From Pseudomonadota bacterium (GTDB lineage: Bacteria > Pseudomonadota > Gammaproteobacteria > Competibacterales > Competibacteraceae): a DNA stretch of 32,270 nt. The translations under genes were made by a program, and so were the position numbers. Each line of letters starts with the position of its first letter. Positions within the stretch are counted from its first letter, which is position 1. The notes beneath the pieces are model-generated. The model searched no databases and had not been told where the DNA came from. It was given only the letters and a program-made list of their open reading frames with translations. The DNA is taken from contig JAUPTV010000165.1 of the NCBI GenBank assembly GCA_030917925.1, forward strand, positions 1-32,270, given 5' to 3'. Shown piece by piece: positions 16,250 to 27,513 of this stretch.

Positions 16250-17755
16250 GCCGCGTTTCAGCCGGAGCCGCCAGGCCCAGTAGCTTTTGCGACGGTTATA
16301 GCGCCCAACGACGCCGAGCAGTTCCGCAGGGGTCAGGGCAATGGGGTCTTCAAACAGATCATATTTCGCTGCCGCCCGGTAATTGGCCAGTAATCGGGGC
16401 TGAATAACGCGACTCGCCCATTCATGCGAGGCGATCTGGGTCATGAACAGCTTCTCTTCCAGTTCACGGGTGTGGTGCTGACGAACGAAATCCTTGAGCA
16501 GCCGGAAGATGGGGAAGTGGACATGCAGGCGTTCGTCATCAACGCTGATGTCCTGGCCGGGCCGCTGCTGGCGGTAGTTGTAATAGCAGGCGTTCACAAC
16601 CGACAGCCGTTCGGCCAAAGCTAAAGTCATAAAGTGAAACGGCAGATCATCAAAACGCCGGATCATGTGCGGAAAGTCGATGGCGTTGCCGGTCAGAAAA
16701 TCCCGCCGGTAGATTCGCCGCCAGATGGTGGGACGCCAGGGGATCAGATCTTTTGGGTTGGCAATCAACCCGTTGCCCTCGCCAATTTTTTCAGTCAGGG
16801 AAAAGTATTCCCGCTCATCGGTCCAGGTCTGGTCACTGTCATAGCAGTGGCGGTATCCGCACTGGGCAATATCGCTGGTAAAGCGGACCGCCGACTCGGC
16901 CAGCGCCTGGAACATGGGCGGATCCACCCAGTCGTCGCCATCCACCAGGCCGACAAACATCCCGGTAGCGGCCTTGAGACCGTTGGATCGGGCCGCAGCA
17001 CAACCGGCGTTAGGCTGATGGATCACCCGAACCCGTGCATCCCGCTGCGCCCACTCGTCGGCAATCTGCCCGGACCGATCTCTGGCCCCATCGTCCACAA
17101 TGATAATTTCCAGACTCTCCAGCGTCTGGCTGACCAGACTTTCCAGGCAATGATCGAGGTACGCTTCAATGCCATAGGCCGGGACCACGATGCTCACGTC
17201 TGGCCCTTGCTGGCTGCTACCCGGCATCGGCAAACCGGTGGTCAGGTTCTGCCAATGAAAGGTTCGGGCGGTTTCGCGGCTGACGCGATGCACCCACAGT
17301 GGATTCGCCTGTACTTCCGCAAATTCGCCAACCAGATGCTCAATGCGAAATGATCTGGTCAGTTCCGCCAGCAATGTTTTTGAAAAACCGGCCTGATCAA
17401 GGCAAACCAGCCCGAGGTTGGGACAGGCGGTTTTCAGAACGTCCAGGCACTCAGTGGAATTTTCATACAGTTTCAGATGATCCAGGCCCAGATGATGAGC
17501 GGATTCCTCAATCGCAGCTCTCAAGTGGACATCACGCTCAACGACAAAGATCGATTGATGAGGGTTTGCCGCCGCCAGCATTAACGCCAACAGTCCCGAA
17601 CGCCCGCCGATGATCAGGGATGACCGATTGAGGGTCCCCGTAAAAATATAAGGCCCGTAGTAATGCTGATTAAGGCGCGTAAGGTCGGTTTCCAGGAGCC
17701 GTTCAGCGGTTCGGGAAGATAACTGACTGACAATAGTTTGAATGTGGTATTGCAT
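16205..17755 (-). CDS. GT2 glycosyltransferase with N-terminal Rossmann/methyltransferase-like domain
   Basis: The 516-residue protein has two parts. Residues 40-180 look like a Rossmann fold of the methyltransferase/FkbM kind (SLIIGGRSGLLAL, FVVERD, GLVCLD), perhaps degenerate. From residue 186 follows a family 2 glycosyltransferase (VSIVVPAY, DDGA 221-224, DGDD 272-275), which moves a sugar from a nucleotide sugar to a growing glycan in the cytoplasm. It is the last gene of the minus-strand polysaccharide cluster, 12 bp after the preceding gene. Its 3' end overlaps the nuoM-like gene tail to tail. The sugar transferred is unknown. Confidence 0.85.
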   Translation of the reverse strand: MQYHIQTIVSQLSSRTAERLLETDLTRLNQHYYGPYIFTGTLNRSSLIIGGRSGLLALMLAAANPHQSIFVVERDVHLRAAIEESAHHLGLDHLKLYENSTECLDVLKTACPNLGLVCLDQAGFSKTLLAELTRSFRIEHLVGEFAEVQANPLWVHRVSRETARTFHWQNLTTGLPMPGSSQQGPDVSIVVPAYGIEAYLDHCLESLVSQTLESLEIIIVDDGARDRSGQIADEWAQRDARVRVIHQPNAGCAAARSNGLKAATGMFVGLVDGDDWVDPPMFQALAESAVRFTSDIAQCGYRHCYDSDQTWTDEREYFSLTEKIGEGNGLIANPKDLIPWRPTIWRRIYRRDFLTGNAIDFPHMIRRFDDLPFHFMTLALAERLSVVNACYYNYRQQRPGQDISVDDERLHVHFPIFRLLKDFVRQHHTRELEEKLFMTQIASHEWASRVIQPRLLANYRAAAKYDLFEDPIALTPAELLGVVGRYNRRKSYWAWRLRLKRGSGKDAWLAVRDYAG

Positions 17756-17767
17756 AGCTTAGCGACT

Positions 17768-19021
17768 TTAGCCCCGTTTTAACCGGAATTTCGCCAGCAG
17801 CTTTCCAGCCATTTGCCGGATGCGCCGCACGATGAGATCCTGCCGACCCATCTTCAGTAAAAAGATGAAGGATTGCAGGGGGTATCTGCGCCCATAAGAC
17901 ATCCGTTTAAGCCAACTCACTTCGTTGCGTATCAGACCGCCAACGATGAGATGCTGGATTTCATCCGGGAACCGGGAGGCGTCAAAGTGACGGAGCCATG
18001 GGGCCGGTGCGTCATTGGCGAAAATTATGCAGGCTTTTTGGAAGTAGTCGCGACGATGTTCGGGCAAGGTCATGGAACCGCACCACCAGACAATCCGCGA
18101 CAAACCATAAATAATAGCGCCGCCGGCTTCCGCAGTAATGTCTAATTTGCGCAGTTCAGTCAAGGTTTCACGCGCCACTTCAAGAATATCAAAGCGCCGC
18201 AAGCTTCTTTCCGTGGTAATCTTGCCCGGACGGTTCACCCGGTACCAGTAATAAGGGATATCCACCAGGCCAATACGAGTGGCGGACGCCAGCATTTTGT
18301 AATGCACTGGTGGATCTTCAAACAGACGGCCCACCGGGTAAGTGAAATTAAACTGTGTGAACAAGTTGCGCCGGACCAGTCGATAATTGGCGTTCGGTTC
18401 GAGAAAGAACAAGGCCGGCTCTTCATGTTTCGACACTACACGAGTCGCAGCATTATTCAGCAATCGTTGCCAGGCCCAGTCGTCATAAAATGGATAAACG
18501 TCGTGGCTTTTAGAGTCGAACACGGTGCTTTTACCGAGCACGATCTCGCATCGATGATGATCCGCAAAGTCCAGCATAGTCCGCATGGAACCGGCGGTCA
18601 GCATGTCGTCGCTGTCGAGAAACCCGATATAATCACCCGTTGCTAGCTTGACCCCTCGATTTCGGACGGCAGACAACCCTTGATTAGCTTGCTTCAGGTA
18701 AAGGGTTTGTATCGGCTTCCGGGCCGCGAGAATTGCGGCGACGATCTCACCTGACGCATCTTGTGAACCGTCATCAATAATGATGATTTCCAGATCAACC
18801 GTCGCGGCAGTCGCGAATACCGATGCCAGGCATTGTTCTACATAGTCGGCGACATTGAAAATCGGAATAATGAGTGTAGCCTCGGGAGGCTTATTTCGCT
18901 CCGTCACTCGGCTGTCATAGCGGATTTCTGTTGCTGATTCCGCCGTATTATTCAGACTTTCCTGATAATTTTTATCCACGGTATTTGCCATTTTTTGTCC
19001 GGTTCTACCGATATGATTCAC
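17768..19021 (-). CDS. GT2 family glycosyltransferase
   Basis: The 417-residue protein is a GT-A fold family 2 glycosyltransferase (TLIIPIFNV, DDGS 83-86, DSDD 136-139) with a C-terminal extension typical for capsule or O-antigen enzymes. The start is GTG at 19021: it overlaps the stop of the preceding gene as GTGA, and GGGA lies just upstream, so translation is coupled. An ATG at 18991 is less well supported. The protein is a clear paralogue of the one at 23714-24925; both carry an IPYYWYRVNRPGKIT block. Donor and acceptor are unknown. Confidence 0.9.
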   Translation of the reverse strand: MNHIGRTGQKMANTVDKNYQESLNNTAESATEIRYDSRVTERNKPPEATLIIPIFNVADYVEQCLASVFATAATVDLEIIIIDDGSQDASGEIVAAILAARKPIQTLYLKQANQGLSAVRNRGVKLATGDYIGFLDSDDMLTAGSMRTMLDFADHHRCEIVLGKSTVFDSKSHDVYPFYDDWAWQRLLNNAATRVVSKHEEPALFFLEPNANYRLVRRNLFTQFNFTYPVGRLFEDPPVHYKMLASATRIGLVDIPYYWYRVNRPGKITTERSLRRFDILEVARETLTELRKLDITAEAGGAIIYGLSRIVWWCGSMTLPEHRRDYFQKACIIFANDAPAPWLRHFDASRFPDEIQHLIVGGLIRNEVSWLKRMSYGRRYPLQSFIFLLKMGRQDLIVRRIRQMAGKLLAKFRLKRG

Positions 19022-20184
19022 ACTTCCCGGATGGGGCCTGCTGCGCCATACAATAGACCCATCACACGCTCTTCCACCAGTGGACTGATCCGGTTTTCAC
19101 GCAGCATTCGGTAATAAGCGCCTTGCACCACGTCAATGGTCCTGGCATGAAGAAAACTAACAGCGTCAATGACCGCGATTTTCCCGGAACCAAACTCGCG
19201 GCTCACCAGATCGCCGAGCGCAAAATCCAGTCCCCAACCACTAATACTGCGAGAAAATAAATGACTACCCAATTGCAGCGCTTCACGGGATAGCAACGGC
19301 ATCATGATCTCAACCGTATTCAGGGTGCGGATGAATGAATCAGGCTGGGTGAGTAGCACATTCCAGGTATGCGCAGATTCTGGCGCTACACTGGGCTGCG
19401 CCAACTTCAGGTTTTTAGATTGCGCAATGACAAATAATTGCGTAATAGCTTCTTCGGTCACCAGAACATCGTCATCCAGGAATAAAACATACTCATAAGC
19501 CTCAAAGAAGCGTGGATTATTTTCCAGTATTCGGTAAACGGCCGAGAATTTAGTGCCCTGATTTTGCAGCAATACGATATCGGCGTTAATCGCCTGACAA
19601 TAAGTTTCATCATAGCAATTCAAGATCAAATGCCAGGGTTTGGGATTGGTCGTCAGCCATTGCGGGTGTAGTGAGGACTGGCCACATTGTAGAAACACCG
19701 CCCAGGGCAATGCGGCCCCGTGCTGATCCAGAATGGTTTGCACCGTGACCTGATCCAGAAAATGCTGCTGAACTTTCGACAGCGCATCGATTGACAGATA
19801 TGCACCGGCGCAAGACTGCTGGGAACCGGCGAGGAATGCTTCGAGCGGGGTCATCTGCGCTGGCAAGGGACCACAAACCTCCCGGTAGGTACGCGTATCG
19901 AACAGCGGATGAGGGTCCCGGTTTTCGGCAGCGCCAATGGTCAGGTAGTGGACTAACGGATTGACGCTGGTCTGCGCGACATCCGGGTTGACGGCCAGAT
20001 ACCAGTCACTGTCAAACAGGGGGTTCGGGTTGCGCATTTCCCAGGCGCCATATTCGAGATAGTGCTGGAGAGGATCGCAACCGGCCTGCGCAATATCGGG
20101 GTTCTGGTCCAGATACCAGGCGGTATCAAACAAGGCACAGGCATAGTTCAGGTCGATGTTCTGCGGTAATCCGTTCCCATTCAT
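19018..20184 (-). CDS. DUF707-like putative glycosyltransferase with N-terminal tandem repeats
   Basis: The 388-residue protein begins with two clear copies and one partial copy of a short repeat, LFDxxWYLxxNPDxA (18-32, 56-70 and 94-105), found in many bacterial glycan-synthesis proteins. From about residue 150 it resembles DUF707 glycosyltransferase-like proteins, with a DDD metal/nucleotide-sugar motif at 237-239 in VLFLDDDVL. The ATG at 20184 follows GGAG with a 9-base spacer. Its stop overlaps the start of the next glycosyltransferase gene by four bases. The function is probably in the same polysaccharide pathway, but the sugar is unknown. Confidence 0.75.
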   Translation of the reverse strand: MNGNGLPQNIDLNYACALFDTAWYLDQNPDIAQAGCDPLQHYLEYGAWEMRNPNPLFDSDWYLAVNPDVAQTSVNPLVHYLTIGAAENRDPHPLFDTRTYREVCGPLPAQMTPLEAFLAGSQQSCAGAYLSIDALSKVQQHFLDQVTVQTILDQHGAALPWAVFLQCGQSSLHPQWLTTNPKPWHLILNCYDETYCQAINADIVLLQNQGTKFSAVYRILENNPRFFEAYEYVLFLDDDVLVTEEAITQLFVIAQSKNLKLAQPSVAPESAHTWNVLLTQPDSFIRTLNTVEIMMPLLSREALQLGSHLFSRSISGWGLDFALGDLVSREFGSGKIAVIDAVSFLHARTIDVVQGAYYRMLRENRISPLVEERVMGLLYGAAGPIREV

Positions 20185-20226
20185 CGCTGATCGCTCCAGT
20201 ATAAGGTGTGTTGGAAAGTGTTCATA

Positions 20227-20666
20227 TCAGCGCTGTTGCCACCGGCTTAACCGGGCATTGAACCAGCGCAGGGGCGTAGTCAGCCGCCAGGACAGGGAGG
20301 CGTACACCCCACTGAGTTCACTTTCCAGGCGCAAACCGCGATGGACTTCCTCCAACAGGCGGCGCTCGTAATACGCCTTGAGGTCGGCTTGCTCAACCTT
20401 GGCGCTGGCCAGTTCGGTTTCCAGTCGCTCGCGTTCTAACCGGGTCGCGGCGAGTTCCGCTAAAGCGTTATTGAACTCGCGGCGCATCGTCACATCTTCC
20501 AGGGTCATGGCGAGCAGTCGGGCCTGCAATTGGCGCTTGATGCGGCCCTGCTCCTGCCTGGCATGGTTCAGTTGTGCTTCAAGATCGCGAACATGCCGCT
20601 CAAGCTTGAGCATCGACGGGTCACTGGTTTGGTCAGACCGGGGTTCAGGCGGGATATCAAGATTCA

Positions 20667-20667
<1 letters not shown>
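20227..20667 (-). CDS. Small coiled-coil protein of the polysaccharide cluster
   Basis: The 146-residue protein is mostly a long coiled coil (about residues 18-115, heptads rich in Leu, Glu, Arg and Ala). It ends with SLSWRLTTPLRWF, a tail often seen at the C-terminus of polysaccharide biosynthesis proteins. No catalytic motif is seen. The ATG overlaps the stop of the upstream double glycosyltransferase as TGATG, indicating coupled translation. It may act as a scaffold or chain-length ruler for the glycosyltransferases; that role is inference. Confidence 0.75.
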
Positions 20668-23637
<2,970 letters not shown>

Positions 23638-23665
23638 TTAAAAGGTTATGTTCTTGATGAGTGGC

Positions 23666-23695
23666 ATTATAGACTGAAACCACCCGGCTTGACAG
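23666..23695 (-). promoter_or_regulatory. Promoter upstream of glf
   Basis: On the minus strand, CTGTCA (23695-23690, 4 of 6 matches) and a perfect TATAAT (23671-23666) are 18 bp apart. The start would be near 23659, about 34 bases before the glf ATG. This suggests that glf and the genes after it form a transcription unit of their own. Confidence 0.5.
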
Positions 23696-23713
23696 CGCAC
23701 CAGTGGCCAGGAC

Positions 23714-24925
23714 TCAGGGCAGGAGGTGCTTATCCGTCTTCCCCCTCGTTTGCAGGATTCGGACGCGCATCAACCAGGCCCAACCAGCCCTCATGACTGC
23801 ATTAGCATAATGCTCTCGAAGGATGAACCATCCCAGAGAAAAAGCATTGCGCTTTCCAAATGAGAGATTCACCAGCAGCGTCGTCCCTCCGCTCGCCATC
23901 AACGCCCCAAGGATAATATGCCGGAGATCCTGGCTATTTTGCGCCAGATAGGCGTTCACCCATGATTGGGGGATATTTAACGAAAATAATTGACAAGCCT
24001 GGCTGAAAAAGGCTTTTCGCTGGTCAGGCAAGGTCATCATTCCACATCCCCATGCCAGTCTGAACACTCCCCGGAGCGTGGCCCCACCCTGTTCAACCGT
24101 CACTGGGCAGGACCGTAAATCGCTGATAGCCCGTTTCGCAACTTTCAATATGTCAAAACGCCGCTGACTTTTTTCATCAGTGATCTTGCCGGGTCGATTA
24201 ACTCGGTACCAGTAATAGGGAATATCCAGAAGACCGATGCGATCAGCCTTGACCAGCGCCCGGAGATGGACCGGCAGATCTTCAAACACGAGTCCTTCAG
24301 GAAATGACAGTTGATGATCCATCAGAAATTGCCGTCGGATCAAACGGTAGTTGGCATTGGGTTCCAAGGAAAGCACTACCGGGCATGTCATCGCTTCGAT
24401 AGTTCGATAAGATTTTCCGCCCAGTAAAATATCCCAGAGCGATTGGTCATAAAAGGGTTTAACATGTCGTGTTTGTGAATCAAATATCAGTGAGCGCCCC
24501 AATACAATATCGCAGTTCATATCATCCGCGTATTGAACCATGCAATGCAGGCCACCTTGCAGAATAAAATCATCGCTGTCGAGAAAACCGACATATTTTC
24601 CTCGCGCCAGGCGTATGCCTGCATTTCTGACTGCCGACAAACCTCGATTCTCCTGCTGTAGAAATAAGACCTGTGGCCAGATTCCGGTTCCGATGAGCTT
24701 TTTAATCACTTTCACCGATTCGTCATCAGAACCATCATCGATAATAATTAACTCAAGCGCCATATTGACTGAATTAGCGAGAATGGATAATAAGCAATCT
24801 GCAACGTAGTTTTCGACATTATAGACCGGCACAATCATGGAGACTTGAGGTAATGGAGTACCCTCAAGACGCCGCGTATCCTGGATAATTTTGAAATCGC
24901 TTTCAGCCACGGTTGCTTCACCCAC
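23714..24925 (-). CDS. GT2 family glycosyltransferase
   Basis: The 403-residue protein is a family 2 glycosyltransferase with SMIVPVYNV (29-37), DDGS (63-66) and DSDD (116-119). It is paralogous along its whole length to the protein at 17768-19021, including LEPNANYRL and the IPYYWYRVNRPGKIT block. The start is GTG at 24925, with a G-rich stretch 6-10 bases upstream; no ATG lies near the N-terminus. It is the first gene of the minus-strand cluster and is followed by a separate promoter before glf. It diverges from the phosphatase gene at 25080. Confidence 0.88.
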   Translation of the reverse strand: MGEATVAESDFKIIQDTRRLEGTPLPQVSMIVPVYNVENYVADCLLSILANSVNMALELIIIDDGSDDESVKVIKKLIGTGIWPQVLFLQQENRGLSAVRNAGIRLARGKYVGFLDSDDFILQGGLHCMVQYADDMNCDIVLGRSLIFDSQTRHVKPFYDQSLWDILLGGKSYRTIEAMTCPVVLSLEPNANYRLIRRQFLMDHQLSFPEGLVFEDLPVHLRALVKADRIGLLDIPYYWYRVNRPGKITDEKSQRRFDILKVAKRAISDLRSCPVTVEQGGATLRGVFRLAWGCGMMTLPDQRKAFFSQACQLFSLNIPQSWVNAYLAQNSQDLRHIILGALMASGGTTLLVNLSFGKRNAFSLGWFILREHYANAVMRAGWAWLMRVRILQTRGKTDKHLLP

Positions 24926-25050
24926 GAAACGCCCCCGACAACATTTGCCACAGATAATGATAAGATAAATTCGTCAACAAGGGACTCCGGAATCGAAAAC
25001 CGCGACGGAACGAAAAACGAATGCACTAAAAGTTGCCAGGAGTGACCGCT

Positions 25051-25092
25051 ATGCAGCAACCCATCAAACCGGCAGGCCGATGGCCGCGTTAA
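25051..25092 (+). CDS. Possible 13-codon leader ORF overlapping the phosphatase start
   Basis: An ATG at 25051 stands 8 bases after a perfect AGGAG (25038-25042), the best ribosome-binding site in the area. It opens a 13-codon frame (MQQPIKPAGRWPR) that ends at 25092, overlapping the start of the 25080 gene in another frame. The large gene has only a modest AGG of its own. The leader may deliver ribosomes to the second start by coupling. It could also be chance. Confidence 0.35.
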   Translation: MQQPIKPAGRWPR

Positions 25093-27056
25093 CACCGGAT
25101 CAACGTCCAGCTCCGACGCCGGTTCAAGTTCGTTTGGGCCTGGCCAGCCGATTGTCACTGGCGCTGACGGGCGCGGCGGCGCTGGTGTTCGCCACCGCAT
25201 TCTATTACAACTACCAGGAATCACGCCGACACCTTTTAGCCAGCGTCAATGAAACCATCGCTGGCCTGAGTGGGGCGATCATCAGCGATCTGGGCGCTAT
25301 TCTGAAAGATTCTTCCGACGTGGCCGACCATCTGGCCAAAGGGATCGAGTCCGGTATGGATGAAGCCGGGCTACGGAAAGAAGCGGAGACCGCCGTCTTG
25401 GACTGCTCCTATTGTAATGGTGCCACGCTTATTTTCGATGCTGGCGGGGACGCCGGTTCACCTGTTGAACGGCGGATACTGCGCTGTCAATATCACCGTT
25501 CAACTTTATCCTGGCAAGTCGTCTGTGATTCGACCGTAGCGCCGACGGATGTTGACGCCATGACCGCCCCCGAAACGGCAGACTGGCGTACAACCCCGAC
25601 GATCCTGCCTGGCCGTGACTCTCCCGTCGCCATTTACACAAGGCCAGTTCACCGTATGGAAAACGGGGTTTTAGTCCGCATCGGCGCTGTCAGCACTGAA
25701 TTACCACTACACTATTTGCAAACAGCAGTCGCCAGCCTGCGGATTTTCCAGAAGGGCTATGTCTTTATTCTGTCCAGCACCGGGCAGTATCTGGCCCATC
25801 CTGATGCTGAATCGGTACTCAGTGAAAGCCTGATCGACCAGGCGCATCAGTACCCGGAACTGATCAACATGAGCCAGCGGATGCTCAGGGGTGAAACCGG
25901 GTTCGTCGCGCTACGCGGGTTGAGTTCGCCAGAACCGGTTCGCCTGTATTTTATGCCGTTGTCGGGTACGCACTGGTCGGTCGGCATTGTCTTTGCCGAT
26001 GAAGAGTTGTTCGCTGAATTCAAAAACCGCACCCGCGAAGTGCTCTGCATTGGCGGGGTGGGTCTCTTGTTGCTGGCTTTGTTGACAGCGTTGATTATCC
26101 GCCGCTTCACCCGTCCGTTGCTGGTGTTGACGGAGAAAAGCGTCGCCATCGCCCACGGCGATCTGGATATCGCGATTCCCACCTGGAGCGCCCAGGATGA
26201 AGTGGGCATTCTAACCCGGTCGTTCGCCGACATGCGCCAGGCGCTGCGGCAACAACTGGATATCCTGGCCAATACCCGGGCAGCGCAGGCGCAGATGGAG
26301 AATGAGCTGAAAATTGCCCGGACCATTCAGGTCAGTTTTCTGCCGCGTGATCCCGCTCGGCTGGCGGCGCAGGGCGGGCTAGATGTGGCGACCTGGTTTC
26401 AGCCGGCCCGCGAGGTGGGCGGCGATCTGTTTCACTGTTTCTGGCTGGCCGATGGGCGACTGTTTCTGAGCATTGGCGACGTGGCCGGCAAGGGCGTACC
26501 GGCGGCGCTGATGATGGGCGTCACCGTAACACTGATTAAAGGTCTGGCAGCGGCGATTGCTGATCCGGACGTGTTGCTAGAGCGAGTGAACCGTGAATTG
26601 TGCGCGATTAACGAGGAAATGCTGTTTGTGACCTTCTTCGCCGCGATGCTGAATCCGCAAACCGGCGAACTCCGGTTCAGCAATGCCGGGCATAATCCGC
26701 CGCTGATCCGCCGCCGCAATGGTAGCGCCGAATTCATGGTCATTCCCCCGGGATTGCCACTGGGCATCGACCCCGACGGTCGTTACACATCAGCAGGCGC
26801 GCAACTGGACCCTGGCGATATCCTGTTGCTGTACACCGATGGCGTCACCGAAGCTATGAATAGCGCCAACGCCTGTTTTGAACCGCACCGCCTGTTGGCC
26901 GTGAGCCGGACTTCCGCCCGGATGAACCCGCGCCAGTGGGTAGATGATGTGGTCGCTGCCGTCGCTATCTATGTGGGAACGGCTGAACCGAGTGATGATC
27001 TGACCCTGCTGGCGGTAGCCCGCCCATCTTCCATGATTGAGCCGACCGTGGAGTAG
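25080..27056 (+). CDS. Membrane-bound SpoIIE/RsbU-type PP2C phosphatase with HAMP domain
   Basis: The 658-residue protein has TM1 at about 24-43, a periplasmic sensor region (44-320, probably Cache-like, with CSYC at 109-112), TM2 at 322-341, HAMP at about 341-393, a short coiled linker, and a SpoIIE-type PP2C phosphatase (about 412-650). Metal-binding acidic residues are visible in EVGGDL (445-450), GDVAGKG (466-472), YTDGVTEA and SDDLT. Such proteins dephosphorylate anti-anti-sigma (STAS) proteins in partner-switching pathways. The RsbW-type kinase follows 7 bp later, so the pair probably works together; no STAS protein or sigma factor is in the window. The ATG at 25080 is preceded by AGG. 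Confidence 0.9.
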   Translation: MAALTPDQRPAPTPVQVRLGLASRLSLALTGAAALVFATAFYYNYQESRRHLLASVNETIAGLSGAIISDLGAILKDSSDVADHLAKGIESGMDEAGLRKEAETAVLDCSYCNGATLIFDAGGDAGSPVERRILRCQYHRSTLSWQVVCDSTVAPTDVDAMTAPETADWRTTPTILPGRDSPVAIYTRPVHRMENGVLVRIGAVSTELPLHYLQTAVASLRIFQKGYVFILSSTGQYLAHPDAESVLSESLIDQAHQYPELINMSQRMLRGETGFVALRGLSSPEPVRLYFMPLSGTHWSVGIVFADEELFAEFKNRTREVLCIGGVGLLLLALLTALIIRRFTRPLLVLTEKSVAIAHGDLDIAIPTWSAQDEVGILTRSFADMRQALRQQLDILANTRAAQAQMENELKIARTIQVSFLPRDPARLAAQGGLDVATWFQPAREVGGDLFHCFWLADGRLFLSIGDVAGKGVPAALMMGVTVTLIKGLAAAIADPDVLLERVNRELCAINEEMLFVTFFAAMLNPQTGELRFSNAGHNPPLIRRRNGSAEFMVIPPGLPLGIDPDGRYTSAGAQLDPGDILLLYTDGVTEAMNSANACFEPHRLLAVSRTSARMNPRQWVDDVVAAVAIYVGTAEPSDDLTLLAVARPSSMIEPTVE

Positions 27057-27063
27057 TAGTCGC

Positions 27064-27504
27064 ATGACCGCTGAACCTGCTGATAACCCAACCTTCAACC
27101 TGCAATTACCGGCGGAACTCGAGTATTTGCCGACTTTTCTCGATCATGTCCGGCAGGCGATTGAAGTGGCCGGATTGGCGGATGCGCACGGAACCCGGCT
27201 GGAACTGGCGGTCGAGGAAGCGCTGGTCAATGTCTTTAATTACGCCTACGCCGGACAGAACCACCCAGGCGCGGTGACCTGTCAGGCCATCGTGGCGGAG
27301 GGGGATCTAACGGTAGAAATTATTGATGAGGGACCGCCCTTTGATCCACTGGCCCGGCCCGACCCGGATACGACTCTGGAACTGGATCAGCGCCAGCCCG
27401 GCGGGTTAGGGATTTTCATGATCCAGAAATTGGCGGATGAAGTGGGCTATCGTCGTGAAGATAGTCGGAATGTGCTGTTGATCAGGATGCGGAAGGCGCG
27501 GTGA
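27064..27504 (+). CDS. RsbW-like anti-sigma/serine kinase (HATPase)
   Basis: The 146-residue protein is a GHKL ATPase of the RsbW/SpoIIAB type. The N-box lies in LAVEEALVNVFNYAY (48-62, Glu51, Glu52, Asn56), a DEG motif at 88-90, and the G-rich box GGLGIFMI at 113-120. These kinases phosphorylate a STAS partner or bind a sigma factor. The ATG at 27064 is preceded by GGAG and follows the phosphatase stop by 7 bp, so the two form an operon. It converges with the ECF transporter gene, leaving only 9 bp between stops. Confidence 0.88.
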   Translation: MTAEPADNPTFNLQLPAELEYLPTFLDHVRQAIEVAGLADAHGTRLELAVEEALVNVFNYAYAGQNHPGAVTCQAIVAEGDLTVEIIDEGPPFDPLARPDPDTTLELDQRQPGGLGIFMIQKLADEVGYRREDSRNVLLIRMRKAR

Positions 27505-27513
27505 TGGGCAGAT

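Noticed and set aside
23689-23694. TTGACA on the plus strand in the glf upstream region
   Set aside because: No -10 box at 15-19 bp and no plus-strand gene follows; the minus-strand promoter explains the site better.
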